Shown in pieces: positions 1-5,337 of a stretch of DNA of 5,337 nucleotides. Position numbers and translations under genes: made by a program. Below the pieces are notes generated by a model. The model was not told the DNA's origin, searched no databases, and saw only the letters and a list, made by a program, of their open reading frames with translations. This stretch comes from Verrucomicrobia bacterium UBA3063 (lineage in GTDB: Bacteria; Verrucomicrobiota; Verrucomicrobiia; Methylacidiphilales; Verrucolacustridaceae), in assembly GCA_002366885.1 (NCBI GenBank), contig DFCD01000116.1, forward strand, positions 1 to 5,337, read 5' to 3'. The first letter of the stretch is position 1; each line of letters begins with the position of its first letter.

Positions 1-1187
1 GCATCGCGCCCATGCCCCTCTGAAATCCGCGCGAGGATTTTCTTCATCCAGAGGACCCCTTCCCGGCACGGCGTGCACTGGCCGCACGACTCGTGGGCAT
101 AGAAGCCGGCGATGTTGGCGAGGCACTCCACCATGTCCCGCTTGTGGTCCATCACGATGATTCCGCCGGAGCCGGCCATGCTACCGGCGGCGGCCAGGGT
201 GTCGAAATCCAGCGGGATATCCTCCAGCTTCATCTCCACATCCACCATCAAGCCGTCCGGTCCCTTCTGCTTGAACTTGTAGACTTCGCCCGCGCGCAGG
301 ACCTTGGCGGAGGAGCCGCCGGGGATGACCGCCTTGATCCGGTTCCCGTCCCGGACGCCGCCGCAGACGTCATAAATCAGTTCGCCCAGGGTGAGAGCCC
401 CGCACTCAAACTCGTAGTACCCCGGCTTCACCACGTCCCCACTGACGCAAAGGATGCGGGTGCCGGTATTGTTCGGTTTACCGATCTTGGCGAAAGCGTC
501 GCCACCCAGCTCCACGATGTGCTTCACGTTGCAGAGGGTCTCAACGTTGTTGACGATCGTCGGGCACATGTAGAGGCCGAGCACCGCCGGGAAGTAAGGC
601 GGCTTGATCCGGGGGTAGGCCCGCTTGCCTTCCAAAGACTCAATCAGGCCGGTCTCCTCCCCGCAGATGTAGGCCCCGGCACCGCGATGGACGTGGATTT
701 CCAAGTCGTAACCGCTGTTGAGAATGTTTCTCCCAAGAAACCCGGCGGCCTTGGCTTCGGCGATCGCCTTTTCCAGGATCTTCCATCCGGTGGTGAATTC
801 GCAGCGGATGTAGAGGTAGGCCAGTTTCACCCCGTTGGCGAAACAGCTGAGGATCATCCCCTCCAGGAGCTGGTGCGGATCCTTGTGGATGATCTGCCGG
901 TCCTTGAAGGTGCCGGGCTCCGACTCGTCCGCGTTGCAGATGAGATAGATGGGCTTCGTCACCTTCGCGGGGTCAATGAAGCTCCACTTCATCCCTGTGG
1001 AGAAACCAGCGCCCCCACGCCCGCGCAATTGACTCTTCTTCACCTCCTCGCGGATGCCATTCGCCCCCATCGCAAGACCTTTCTTCAGCATCTCATAACC
1101 GCCGTACTTGCGGTAACAGGCGATGTCCGGCGTGTAGCCGGGTACATCCACATGCCTCAGGATCAGGCGCCGTTCCTTCGCTGCCAT
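1..1187 (-). CDS. nuoF: NADH-quinone oxidoreductase subunit F (51 kDa, FMN/NADH-binding), partial: 3' end outside window
   Basis: This subunit oxidises NADH at the cytoplasmic tip of complex I: it binds NADH and FMN and passes electrons through the N3 [4Fe-4S] cluster. The reading frame runs from the ATG at 1187 to the left edge, giving 395 complete codons of a protein that is usually about 420-450 residues long. Seen: the glycine-rich loop RGRGGAGFSTGMKWSF (residues 55-70), the nucleotide/FMN segment NADESEPGTFKDR (85-97), GAGAYICGEET (169-179), and ESCGQCTPCREG (366-377) with Cys368, Cys371 and Cys374 as three N3 ligands. The fourth N3 cysteine normally lies about 40 residues further on and falls outside the window. 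The start is supported by AAGTAGG (1200-1194), which overlaps the nuoE stop and lies 6 nt from the ATG. Residue 180 is Gly where E. coli has Ala after GEET. Otherwise it is a standard NuoF, and the identification is secure. Confidence 0.97.
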   Translation of the reverse strand, partial: MAAKERRLILRHVDVPGYTPDIACYRKYGGYEMLKKGLAMGANGIREEVKKSQLRGRGGAGFSTGMKWSFIDPAKVTKPIYLICNADESEPGTFKDRQIIHKDPHQLLEGMILSCFANGVKLAYLYIRCEFTTGWKILEKAIAEAKAAGFLGRNILNSGYDLEIHVHRGAGAYICGEETGLIESLEGKRAYPRIKPPYFPAVLGLYMCPTIVNNVETLCNVKHIVELGGDAFAKIGKPNNTGTRILCVSGDVVKPGYYEFECGALTLGELIYDVCGGVRDGNRIKAVIPGGSSAKVLRAGEVYKFKQKGPDGLMVDVEMKLEDIPLDFDTLAAAGSMAGSGGIIVMDHKRDMVECLANIAGFYAHESCGQCTPCREGVLWMKKILARISEGHGRD

Positions 1188-1193
1188 GGCCGG

Positions 1194-1200
1194 CCTACTT
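1194..1200 (-). promoter_or_regulatory. Ribosome-binding site of nuoF, overlapping the nuoE stop
   Basis: AAGTAGG matches the consensus AAGGAGG at six of seven positions and ends 6 nt before the nuoF ATG at 1187. Its central TAG is the nuoE stop codon, so termination of nuoE and initiation of nuoF happen on the same few bases, which suggests coupling between these two partner subunits. This fixes the nuoF start. Confidence 0.6.
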
Positions 1201-1731
1201 GCACGCCGCGACCAGTTCGGTCGCGCGAGCCTCGTTCACCTTTTCGTGGAAGTCGTCGTTGCAAAGGATCACCGGCGCCGTCCCGCACGACGCCAGACAC
1301 TCCGCGTACTCCAGGGAAAACCTTCCGTCCTCGCTCACCAGGGCCCCGTGATGGGGATCCCCTTTCACGCCGAGCAGTTTTTCCAGGGCCGCGAAAGTTT
1401 TTCCTGCCCCACCCAAGGCACAAGGCAAAGTGCGGCAGACCCGGAAATGGAAGCGTCCGTAAGGCCGCTGCCGAAACCAGGGGTAGAAGGTGACCAATTC
1501 CAAAACCTGAATCTCCTGAAGGTCCAATTTGCGGGCAATCCACTCAACGCCGCGCGGACCGATATATCCAAACTGCTCCTGCCAAAGGTGGAGAAGCGGC
1601 AGGGCGGCGCTGCGCTTGGATGCGGGATACTGCTTCACCACCTCGTCAGCCTTTTGGGCAAGCGCCGGGGGAATCTCCCCTGTCTCGGGCCCCGCGCAGC
1701 TTTCGGTGCCGGCCTCAAGAGGAATGCTCAT
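1195..1731 (-). CDS. nuoE: NADH-quinone oxidoreductase subunit E (24 kDa, [2Fe-2S])
   Basis: This is the thioredoxin-like subunit that carries the off-path N1a [2Fe-2S] cluster and partners NuoF in the NADH-oxidising module. The protein is 178 residues, close to the usual 160-180. The N-terminal helical part contains LPLLHLWQEQFGYIG (about 45-58) and LELVTFYPWF (about 77-86), both typical of the family. The cluster ligands are the two expected pairs: CRTLPC (Cys99, Cys104; C-x4-C) and CLASC (Cys145, Cys149; C-x3-C). A GTG at 1740 would add three residues, but the purine-rich GGGGGAG directly abuts or overlaps that GTG, while it sits 8 nt before the ATG at 1731, so the ATG is preferred. That ATG overlaps the nuoD stop by 4 nt (ATGA). 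The gene ends in TAG at 1195-1197, 7 nt before nuoF. All four ligands are intact, so a functional subunit is expected. Confidence 0.95.
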   Translation of the reverse strand: MSIPLEAGTESCAGPETGEIPPALAQKADEVVKQYPASKRSAALPLLHLWQEQFGYIGPRGVEWIARKLDLQEIQVLELVTFYPWFRQRPYGRFHFRVCRTLPCALGGAGKTFAALEKLLGVKGDPHHGALVSEDGRFSLEYAECLASCGTAPVILCNDDFHEKVNEARATELVAACK

Positions 1732-2969
1732 CGGTCGCACTCCCCCATGACAAAATCAATACTCCCCAGGATGGCCGGGACATCGCTGACGGTGTGACCG
1801 GGCAGGAGGGTGTTGAGGATGCCGAGGTTGCAGAACGACGGGGCCCGGATCTTCAGACGGTGGGGCACACCTCCTCCCCGGCTGTTGAGATAGAAGCCCA
1901 ATTCGCCCTTGGGATTCTCCGCCCCGAAATAAACTTCCCCGGGAGGTGCATCCGGCCCCTGCGTCACGACAATGAACTGGTGGATCAGTTCCTCCATCTT
2001 CGTAAGAACCTTGTCTTTGGGAGGGAGGATGCTTTTGGGGTCACTGACCATCCAGGGGCCTCCCGGCATTTTCGCCACCGCTTGGAGAAGAATCTTCACG
2101 CTCTGCCTCATCTCCTCCATCCGGACAGCGAAGCGGTCGTAACAGTCCCCCGTCTGGCCGACCGGGACCTCGAAGTCATAGGTCTCATAGCCGAGGTACG
2201 GGAAATATTTGCGCACGTCGTAGTCATTGCCGGAACCGCGGAGATTGGGACCGGTCAGACCGAAGTCCAGCGCGGCGGTCGAGGAAATCACCCCGATATC
2301 CTTAGTGCGGTCGACGAAGATACGGTTCCGGTTGAGCATTTTTCCGAACTCATCGAGCTTTCCCATAAACTGTTCGCTAAACTCCTTTACCCCGTCCAGA
2401 AAACCGGGAGGAAGGTCGCGGGTCTGGCCGCCAACGCGGGTGAAGCTGGTGGTGAAGCGCGCGCCGGTAAGAAGCTCGATCAGGTTGTAGATTTTTTCCC
2501 GCTCCGTGAAGGTGTAGAGGAACATTGTCATTGCCCCCACATCCATGGCGAAGGCGCCGAGGCCGAGAAGATGGGCGGAAATGCGGGCGAGCTCGCAGCA
2601 GATGACGCGGGTGACCTTGGCGCGGGGCGGCAGGTCGTACCCCATCAGCTTTTCCACCGCGCAGGTGTAGGCGACGTTGTTGGCCAGCGGTGCAAGGTAG
2701 TCGAGTCGGTCGGTGTACGGGACGAACTGGTTCCAGGTCATGTTCTCCGCGATCTTCTCGTCCCCGCGGTGGAGGTAGCCAACGTCGGTGTCAGCCTTGG
2801 TGATCACCTCGCCGTCCAGCTCGAGGACCAGGCGAAGCACCCCGTGGGTGCTGGGGTGGGAGGGACCGATGTTGAGAACAAGCTTTTCGCCGACGTCGAG
2901 TTGCGGGGCCATCTCGGCGGTGCGGGCCAGTGTGTCGCCAAACTCCATCGTGGTGGTGGCCGTGCTCAC
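1728..2969 (-). CDS. nuoD: NADH-quinone oxidoreductase subunit D (49 kDa, quinone-site subunit)
   Basis: NuoD lies in the connecting arm of complex I and, with NuoB, forms the quinone-reduction chamber; it descends from the large subunit of [NiFe] hydrogenases. The protein is 413 residues, in the usual range for an unfused NuoD. Motifs in order: NIGPSHPSTHGVLRL (33-47), GYLHRGDEKIAEN (64-76), DRLDYLAPLANNVAY (87-101), then VICCELARISAHLLGLGAF, RVGGQTRDLPPGF, GPNLRGSGNDYD and PVGQTGDCYDR, ending in SIDFVMGECDR. The quinone-headgroup residues known from other complex I structures correspond here to His42 (STHG) and Tyr91 (RLDY). The start is GTG at 2969, preceded by GAGAGGAG (2980-2973). An ATG at 2948 is possible but has no ribosome-binding site. 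The GTG overlaps the nuoC stop by 4 nt (GTGA), and the TGA stop at 1728-1730 overlaps the nuoE start. The hydrogenase-type NiFe cysteines are absent, as expected for NuoD. Confidence 0.97.
   Translation of the reverse strand: MSTATTTMEFGDTLARTAEMAPQLDVGEKLVLNIGPSHPSTHGVLRLVLELDGEVITKADTDVGYLHRGDEKIAENMTWNQFVPYTDRLDYLAPLANNVAYTCAVEKLMGYDLPPRAKVTRVICCELARISAHLLGLGAFAMDVGAMTMFLYTFTEREKIYNLIELLTGARFTTSFTRVGGQTRDLPPGFLDGVKEFSEQFMGKLDEFGKMLNRNRIFVDRTKDIGVISSTAALDFGLTGPNLRGSGNDYDVRKYFPYLGYETYDFEVPVGQTGDCYDRFAVRMEEMRQSVKILLQAVAKMPGGPWMVSDPKSILPPKDKVLTKMEELIHQFIVVTQGPDAPPGEVYFGAENPKGELGFYLNSRGGGVPHRLKIRAPSFCNLGILNTLLPGHTVSDVPAILGSIDFVMGECDR
1740..1746 (-). promoter_or_regulatory. Ribosome-binding site of nuoE inside the end of nuoD
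   Basis: GGGGGAG lies within the last codons of nuoD (encoding Gly-Glu) and ends 8 nt before the ATG at 1731. This spacing supports the ATG over the GTG at 1740, whose first base is the last G of the motif. Confidence 0.6.
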
Positions 2970-3535
2970 AGGCTCCTCTCCTCAGCCGGATGGGCGCGCG
3001 GTTCCCGCTCGTGGGAAAAGGGTGCGGGGCTGGTCACAAAGGGCCCCCCTTCCAGCGGGGCCTTCGCCGTAAAGGCGATGTCGGGCATCTCGGTGGGCAG
3101 GCCCTCCAACGGAAAATCCTTCCGAAGGGGATGGTGCGGGTAACCGTCCCACATGAGGATCCGGCGCAGATCCGGATGACCGGAGAACTTTACGCCGACC
3201 ATGTCCCAGGCCTCCCGCTCATGCCAATCCGCGCCCTTCCAGACGGAGCAGACCGAGGGAACCGGCTCCCCTTCCGCCGCGCGGGTTTTGACCCGTAAAT
3301 GCTTCCGGGAGGATAAATCGCAAAGCTCGTACACCACCTCAAAGCGGGGATCCTCCCCCTGGTTGTCGACGGCGGTGATGTCGACAAGGTAGGTCATCCC
3401 CTCTTTTTTCAGCGCGGTCATCAGCTCCACAAGCCGCTCCTTGGGAACTTCCCAGGAAGTTTCGCCGCGGAACTCCGGCAGGATTTTGACGGCGGCCACC
3501 AGGTCCGCCGAGGAATCGGCCGCGGCCTCGCTCAT
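2966..3535 (-). CDS. nuoC: NADH-quinone oxidoreductase subunit C (30 kDa)
   Basis: This peripheral-arm subunit has no cofactor and braces NuoB and NuoD in the connecting module. The protein is 189 residues. The family signature is clear: HEREAWDMVGVKFSGHPDLR (residues 105-124) followed by RILMWDGYPHHPLRKDFP (125-142). The N-terminal domain (about 10-95) includes YLVDITAVDNQGEDPRFEVV. After the core there is a tail of about 47 residues, rich in Pro, Glu and charged residues, which is variable in this family. The ATG at 3535 overlaps the nuoB stop by 4 nt (ATGA). The same frame stays open further upstream to 3742, but that stretch lies inside nuoB and is not protein-like. No convincing Shine-Dalgarno precedes the ATG, so translation probably depends on ribosomes finishing nuoB. 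nuoC is separate from nuoD here, unlike the nuoCD fusion of enterobacteria. Confidence 0.95.
   Translation of the reverse strand: MSEAAADSSADLVAAVKILPEFRGETSWEVPKERLVELMTALKKEGMTYLVDITAVDNQGEDPRFEVVYELCDLSSRKHLRVKTRAAEGEPVPSVCSVWKGADWHEREAWDMVGVKFSGHPDLRRILMWDGYPHHPLRKDFPLEGLPTEMPDIAFTAKAPLEGGPFVTSPAPFSHEREPRAHPAEERSL
2973..2980 (-). promoter_or_regulatory. Ribosome-binding site of nuoD inside the end of nuoC
   Basis: GAGAGGAG lies in the last codons of nuoC (Glu-Arg-Ser region) and ends 3 nt before the GTG at 2969; counted from the inner GAGAGG the spacing is 5 nt. It supports the GTG start rather than the ATG at 2948, which has no purine-rich stretch before it. Confidence 0.55.
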
Positions 3536-4050
3536 GCCGCTTGTTTTTGGTTGAGAACCACGCCGCGACTGCGGGCAATTTTGTCCTGCAGCGTCATCAA
3601 CGCCTCGAGAACCGCCTCCGGACGCGGGGGGCAACCGGAAACATAAACATCCACAGGGACAAGATGGTCGATCCCCTGCAACACGGCGTAGCTGCGGTAC
3701 ATGCCACCGGTGCTGGCACAGGCCCCCATGGCGATGCACCACTTGGGCTCGGCCATTTGGTCCCAGATCCGCTTGGTGGCCAGTGCCATCTTATAGGTGA
3801 CCGTGCCGGCCACGATCATCAGGTCAGACTGCCGGGGAGAAAACCGCATAACCTCTGCTCCAAATCTGGCGATATCGAAGCGGGAGGAGGCCGATGCCAT
3901 CAATTCGATGGCGCAGCAGGCTAACCCCATGGGCATGGGCCAGAGGGAGTTTTTTCGCATCCAGTTGACCGCGGCATCCAGGGTGGTGAGGACAATATTG
4001 CCTTCCACCTTGGAGTTGTAACCCATTGCTCCCGTGATAGTCCCAGCCAT
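3532..4050 (-). CDS. nuoB: NADH-quinone oxidoreductase subunit B (PSST/20 kDa, N2 cluster)
   Basis: NuoB holds N2, the terminal [4Fe-4S] cluster that reduces quinone, at the interface with NuoD. Counted from the ATG at 4050, the protein is 172 residues. The N2 ligands are all present: the tandem cysteines in GLACCAIEL (Cys45, Cys46), GACASTGGMYRSYAV (Cys111) and VSGCPPRPEA (Cys140). RFGAEVMRFSPRQSDLMIVAGTVT (63-86 region) is the usual NuoB core. The start is uncertain. The frame is open upstream to a TTG at 4098, another TTG lies at 4059, and an ATG at 4026 has GGGAG only 2 nt before it. The ATG at 4050 has a weak GAGA before it and gives a normal-length N-terminus. This is the first gene of the visible operon: nuoA, which usually precedes it, is missing, and upstream lies a divergent transporter. 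The TGA stop overlaps the nuoC start by 4 nt. Confidence 0.95.
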   Translation of the reverse strand: MAGTITGAMGYNSKVEGNIVLTTLDAAVNWMRKNSLWPMPMGLACCAIELMASASSRFDIARFGAEVMRFSPRQSDLMIVAGTVTYKMALATKRIWDQMAEPKWCIAMGACASTGGMYRSYAVLQGIDHLVPVDVYVSGCPPRPEAVLEALMTLQDKIARSRGVVLNQKQAA

Positions 4051-4146
4051 GTTTCTCAAGCTAGGCGGACTCCCGACGAGGGCAAGGCTGGCCGGCAAGA
4101 ATCAGTTACGCTTGACCCCCTTATTAACCCCCTGCATCCAAGCACG
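4051..4146. promoter_or_regulatory. Divergent intergenic region, presumed to hold promoters for nuoB operon and the transporter
   Basis: This 96-bp gap is the only non-coding stretch of any size in the window and must carry at least part of the control region for both divergent units. An AT-rich island, TTATTAA (4121-4127), stands out and is flanked on each side by runs of five C (4116-4120 and 4128-4132; the right run joins onto CTG). A TTGACC hexamer at 4112-4117 resembles a -35 element for the plus strand, but nothing like a good -10 follows at 16-18 bp, so I do not call a promoter. GGCAAG occurs twice (4081-4086 and 4094-4099). No terminator hairpin or operator palindrome is evident. If nuoB starts at an upstream TTG, part of this region is coding. 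Confidence 0.45.
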
Positions 4147-5337
4147 ATGCCTTTCGCAATCATGGATCTCGGAGCCGCTCCCCCCCCATGGATTTTGGCC
4201 CCCTTTGTCATCCTTCTGGGGGCCATCGCGGTCGGCCCCCTGCTGACACCGCGACTTTGGCACGATCGTTACCACATTTTCAGCGTCTGCATGTCCGCAA
4301 TCGTTTTTGTCTACTACCTGGTGGGCAGGCGGGAGGCCGCCCCGCTCATCCACTCCCTCCAGGAGTACATAAGTTTCATGGCATTGATCGGATCCTTGTT
4401 TGTGGTGACCGGAGGCATCCACCTCGGCGTGGCCGGCGAAGCCACCCCCTGGAGAAACGTGGTGTTTCTCGCGATGGGCGGACTGCTCGCCAACATTCTG
4501 GGCACCACCGGCGCCGCCATGCTCCTGATCCGGCCCTGGATCCGGATGAACAAGTACCGGATCACCGGTTTCCACATCGTCTTTTTCATCTTCATCGTGG
4601 CCAATGTGGGCGGATGTCTGACCCCGGTGGGAGATCCGCCCCTGTTCCTGGGCTACCTCCGGGGTGTGCCGTTTTTCTGGACCCTCATCCATTTGTGGCC
4701 GGATTGGCTCACGGTGGTCGGTATTCTTCTCCTGGTTTTTTACACCTTCGACAGCATCAACTTCCGCCGTGCCCCTAGGCCCGTCCGGGAAAAGGAGACG
4801 GCGCGCGAGACCTTCCGGCTGGATGGAGCCCACAACGCCATCTTTGTCGCCGTCATCCTGGGTGCGGTCCTGCTCCGCGGCGCGGGCGCCCCGTGGGGGG
4901 TGCCGGAGGCGATCATGGCCGCAGCGGCATGGCTCTCGCACCGCTTCACGGAGCCGTCCATCCGGAAGAGGAATGAGTTTAGTTTCGACCCGCTCAAGGA
5001 GGTCGGGTGGCTGTTTTTGGGGATCTTCTCCACTCTGGTTCCAGTCATCCACACCCTCAGCGTGCACGCCGGAAGTTTTGGTCACCCCAGCGACTTGCAT
5101 TATTATTTCATGACCGGAGGTCTTTCCGCGTTTCTCGACAATGCACCGACTTACCTCACCTTTCTCACCCTGGCCCTGACCTTGCACCAACCTCCCCTGC
5201 ATCTCCTCGATCCCCTGGATGTGGCCCGGTTTGCCGCCAGTGACCCGCACACCTTGGCCGCGATTTCGCTGGGGGCGGTCTTTTTCGGGGCCTGCACCTA
5301 TATCGGGAACGGGCCAAACCTTCTGGTGAAGTCAATT
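4147..5337 (+). CDS. Polytopic ion transporter, CitMHS_2/ArsB-NhaD-like 'sodium:proton antiporter', partial: 3' end outside window
   Basis: This is an inner-membrane carrier of the ion-transporter superfamily. Its likely role is Na+/H+ or anion/cation exchange; the substrate cannot be read from sequence. 397 codons are visible and the frame is still open at the right edge. Roughly ten hydrophobic segments can be seen, for example at residues 15-33, 45-60, 77-95, 104-128, 142-163, 186-202, 230-245, 286-303 and 369-390. Recognisable family-like motifs: TGGIHLGVAGEATP (88-101), NILGTTGAAMLLIRPWIRMN (116-135), ANVGGCLTPVGDPPLFLGYL (152-171), SAFLDNAPTYLTFL (327-340) and the helix break YIGNGPNLLVKSI (385-397). 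The duplicated pattern of a Gly/Thr/Pro-rich loop in each half fits an inverted-repeat transporter. ATG 4147 is the most upstream plausible start; no strong Shine-Dalgarno precedes it, and ATG 4162 is an alternative. It diverges from the nuo operon. Citrate transport is the Pfam name for this type, but I see no proof of it. Confidence 0.85.
   Translation, partial: MPFAIMDLGAAPPPWILAPFVILLGAIAVGPLLTPRLWHDRYHIFSVCMSAIVFVYYLVGRREAAPLIHSLQEYISFMALIGSLFVVTGGIHLGVAGEATPWRNVVFLAMGGLLANILGTTGAAMLLIRPWIRMNKYRITGFHIVFFIFIVANVGGCLTPVGDPPLFLGYLRGVPFFWTLIHLWPDWLTVVGILLLVFYTFDSINFRRAPRPVREKETARETFRLDGAHNAIFVAVILGAVLLRGAGAPWGVPEAIMAAAAWLSHRFTEPSIRKRNEFSFDPLKEVGWLFLGIFSTLVPVIHTLSVHAGSFGHPSDLHYYFMTGGLSAFLDNAPTYLTFLTLALTLHQPPLHLLDPLDVARFAASDPHTLAAISLGAVFFGACTYIGNGPNLLVKSI
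4180..4187 (+). repeat. Eight-base poly-C tract in the start of the transporter gene
   Basis: Eight consecutive C residues encode the end of Ala11 and Pro12-Pro14 (GCT CCC CCC CCA), just before the first membrane segment. It is the longest single-base run noticed in the window. Such a tract is a possible slippage site; the frame shown stays open and family-like on the downstream side. Confidence 0.8.

Noticed and set aside
93..1493. 466-codon open frame on the plus strand
   Set aside because: It lies antisense to nuoF and the end of nuoE, both of which have clear cofactor motifs. The protein has no recognisable domain and ends in a low-complexity Arg/Pro/Ser stretch; it is a shadow frame of GC-rich coding DNA.
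1620..3143. 507-codon open frame on the plus strand
   Set aside because: It is antisense to the whole of nuoD and the flanks of nuoE and nuoC. The composition is rich in His, Val, Asp and Gly without domain logic, as expected of a shadow frame.
3536..3742. Upstream extension of the nuoC frame
   Set aside because: The frame is open for 69 more codons inside nuoB, but the conserved NuoC protein begins normally at the ATG at 3535, which overlaps the nuoB stop by 4 nt.
4051..4098. N-terminal extension of NuoB from a TTG at 4098
   Set aside because: The added 16 residues do not resemble a NuoB N-terminus that I know, and the ATG at 4050 gives a normal length. The TTG at 4059 with GGGAG 10 nt upstream remains a weak alternative.
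4112..4140. TTGACC as a sigma-70 -35 box for the transporter
   Set aside because: At 17-bp spacing the hexamer is CATCCA, with only two matches to TATAAT, and it would lie too close to the start codon. Not called as a promoter.
4102..5250. 382-codon open frame on the minus strand, upstream of nuoB
   Set aside because: It is antisense to the transporter and extremely hydrophilic (His, Asp, Gln, Gly rich), the mirror image of a membrane protein on the other strand. It is not nuoA and has no family resemblance.

Overview
This window is a core energy-metabolism locus. On the minus strand it carries the 5' half of a respiratory complex I (NADH:quinone oxidoreductase, NDH-1) operon in the order nuoB-nuoC-nuoD-nuoE-nuoF, read from about 4050 down to position 1, where nuoF is cut by the window edge. 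On the plus strand, starting at 4147 and cut by the right edge, is a divergently transcribed polytopic membrane transporter of the ion-transporter superfamily, closest by motif memory to the CitMHS_2 type usually labelled 'sodium:proton antiporter'. A 96-bp intergenic region separates the two units.

The DNA is GC-rich and the genes are tightly packed. nuoC and nuoD are separate genes, not fused as in Escherichia coli. The wording of the NuoD, NuoC, NuoF and transporter proteins resembles Verrucomicrobiota or another PVC-group bacterium. That placement is from memory of family sequences and is moderate to low confidence; no marker gene in the window fixes the taxonomy.

Layout: 1-1187 nuoF (minus, 3' end missing); 1195-1731 nuoE; 1728-2969 nuoD; 2966-3535 nuoC; 3532-4050 nuoB; 4051-4146 divergent intergenic region; 4147-5337 transporter (plus, 3' end missing). 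Genes B/C, C/D and D/E each overlap by exactly 4 nt (ATGA, GTGA, ATGA), and E/F are 7 nt apart, so the block is almost certainly one mRNA with translational coupling.

How the genes work together: NuoE and NuoF form the NADH-oxidising tip (N1a [2Fe-2S], FMN and N3 [4Fe-4S]). NuoB, NuoC and NuoD form the connecting module that carries electrons to the terminal N2 cluster and the quinone site. The cluster-ligating cysteines of NuoB and NuoE, three of the four N3 cysteines of NuoF, and the quinone-site His and Tyr of NuoD are all present, so the encoded complex looks functional. The membrane subunit gene nuoA, normally just upstream of nuoB, is not there; the divergent transporter takes its place. 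NuoG and the membrane-arm genes are presumably beyond the left edge. I see no RNA gene, mobile element, CRISPR array or terminator, and nothing that looks like a new biological system. The several long antisense reading frames are shadows of GC-rich genes.
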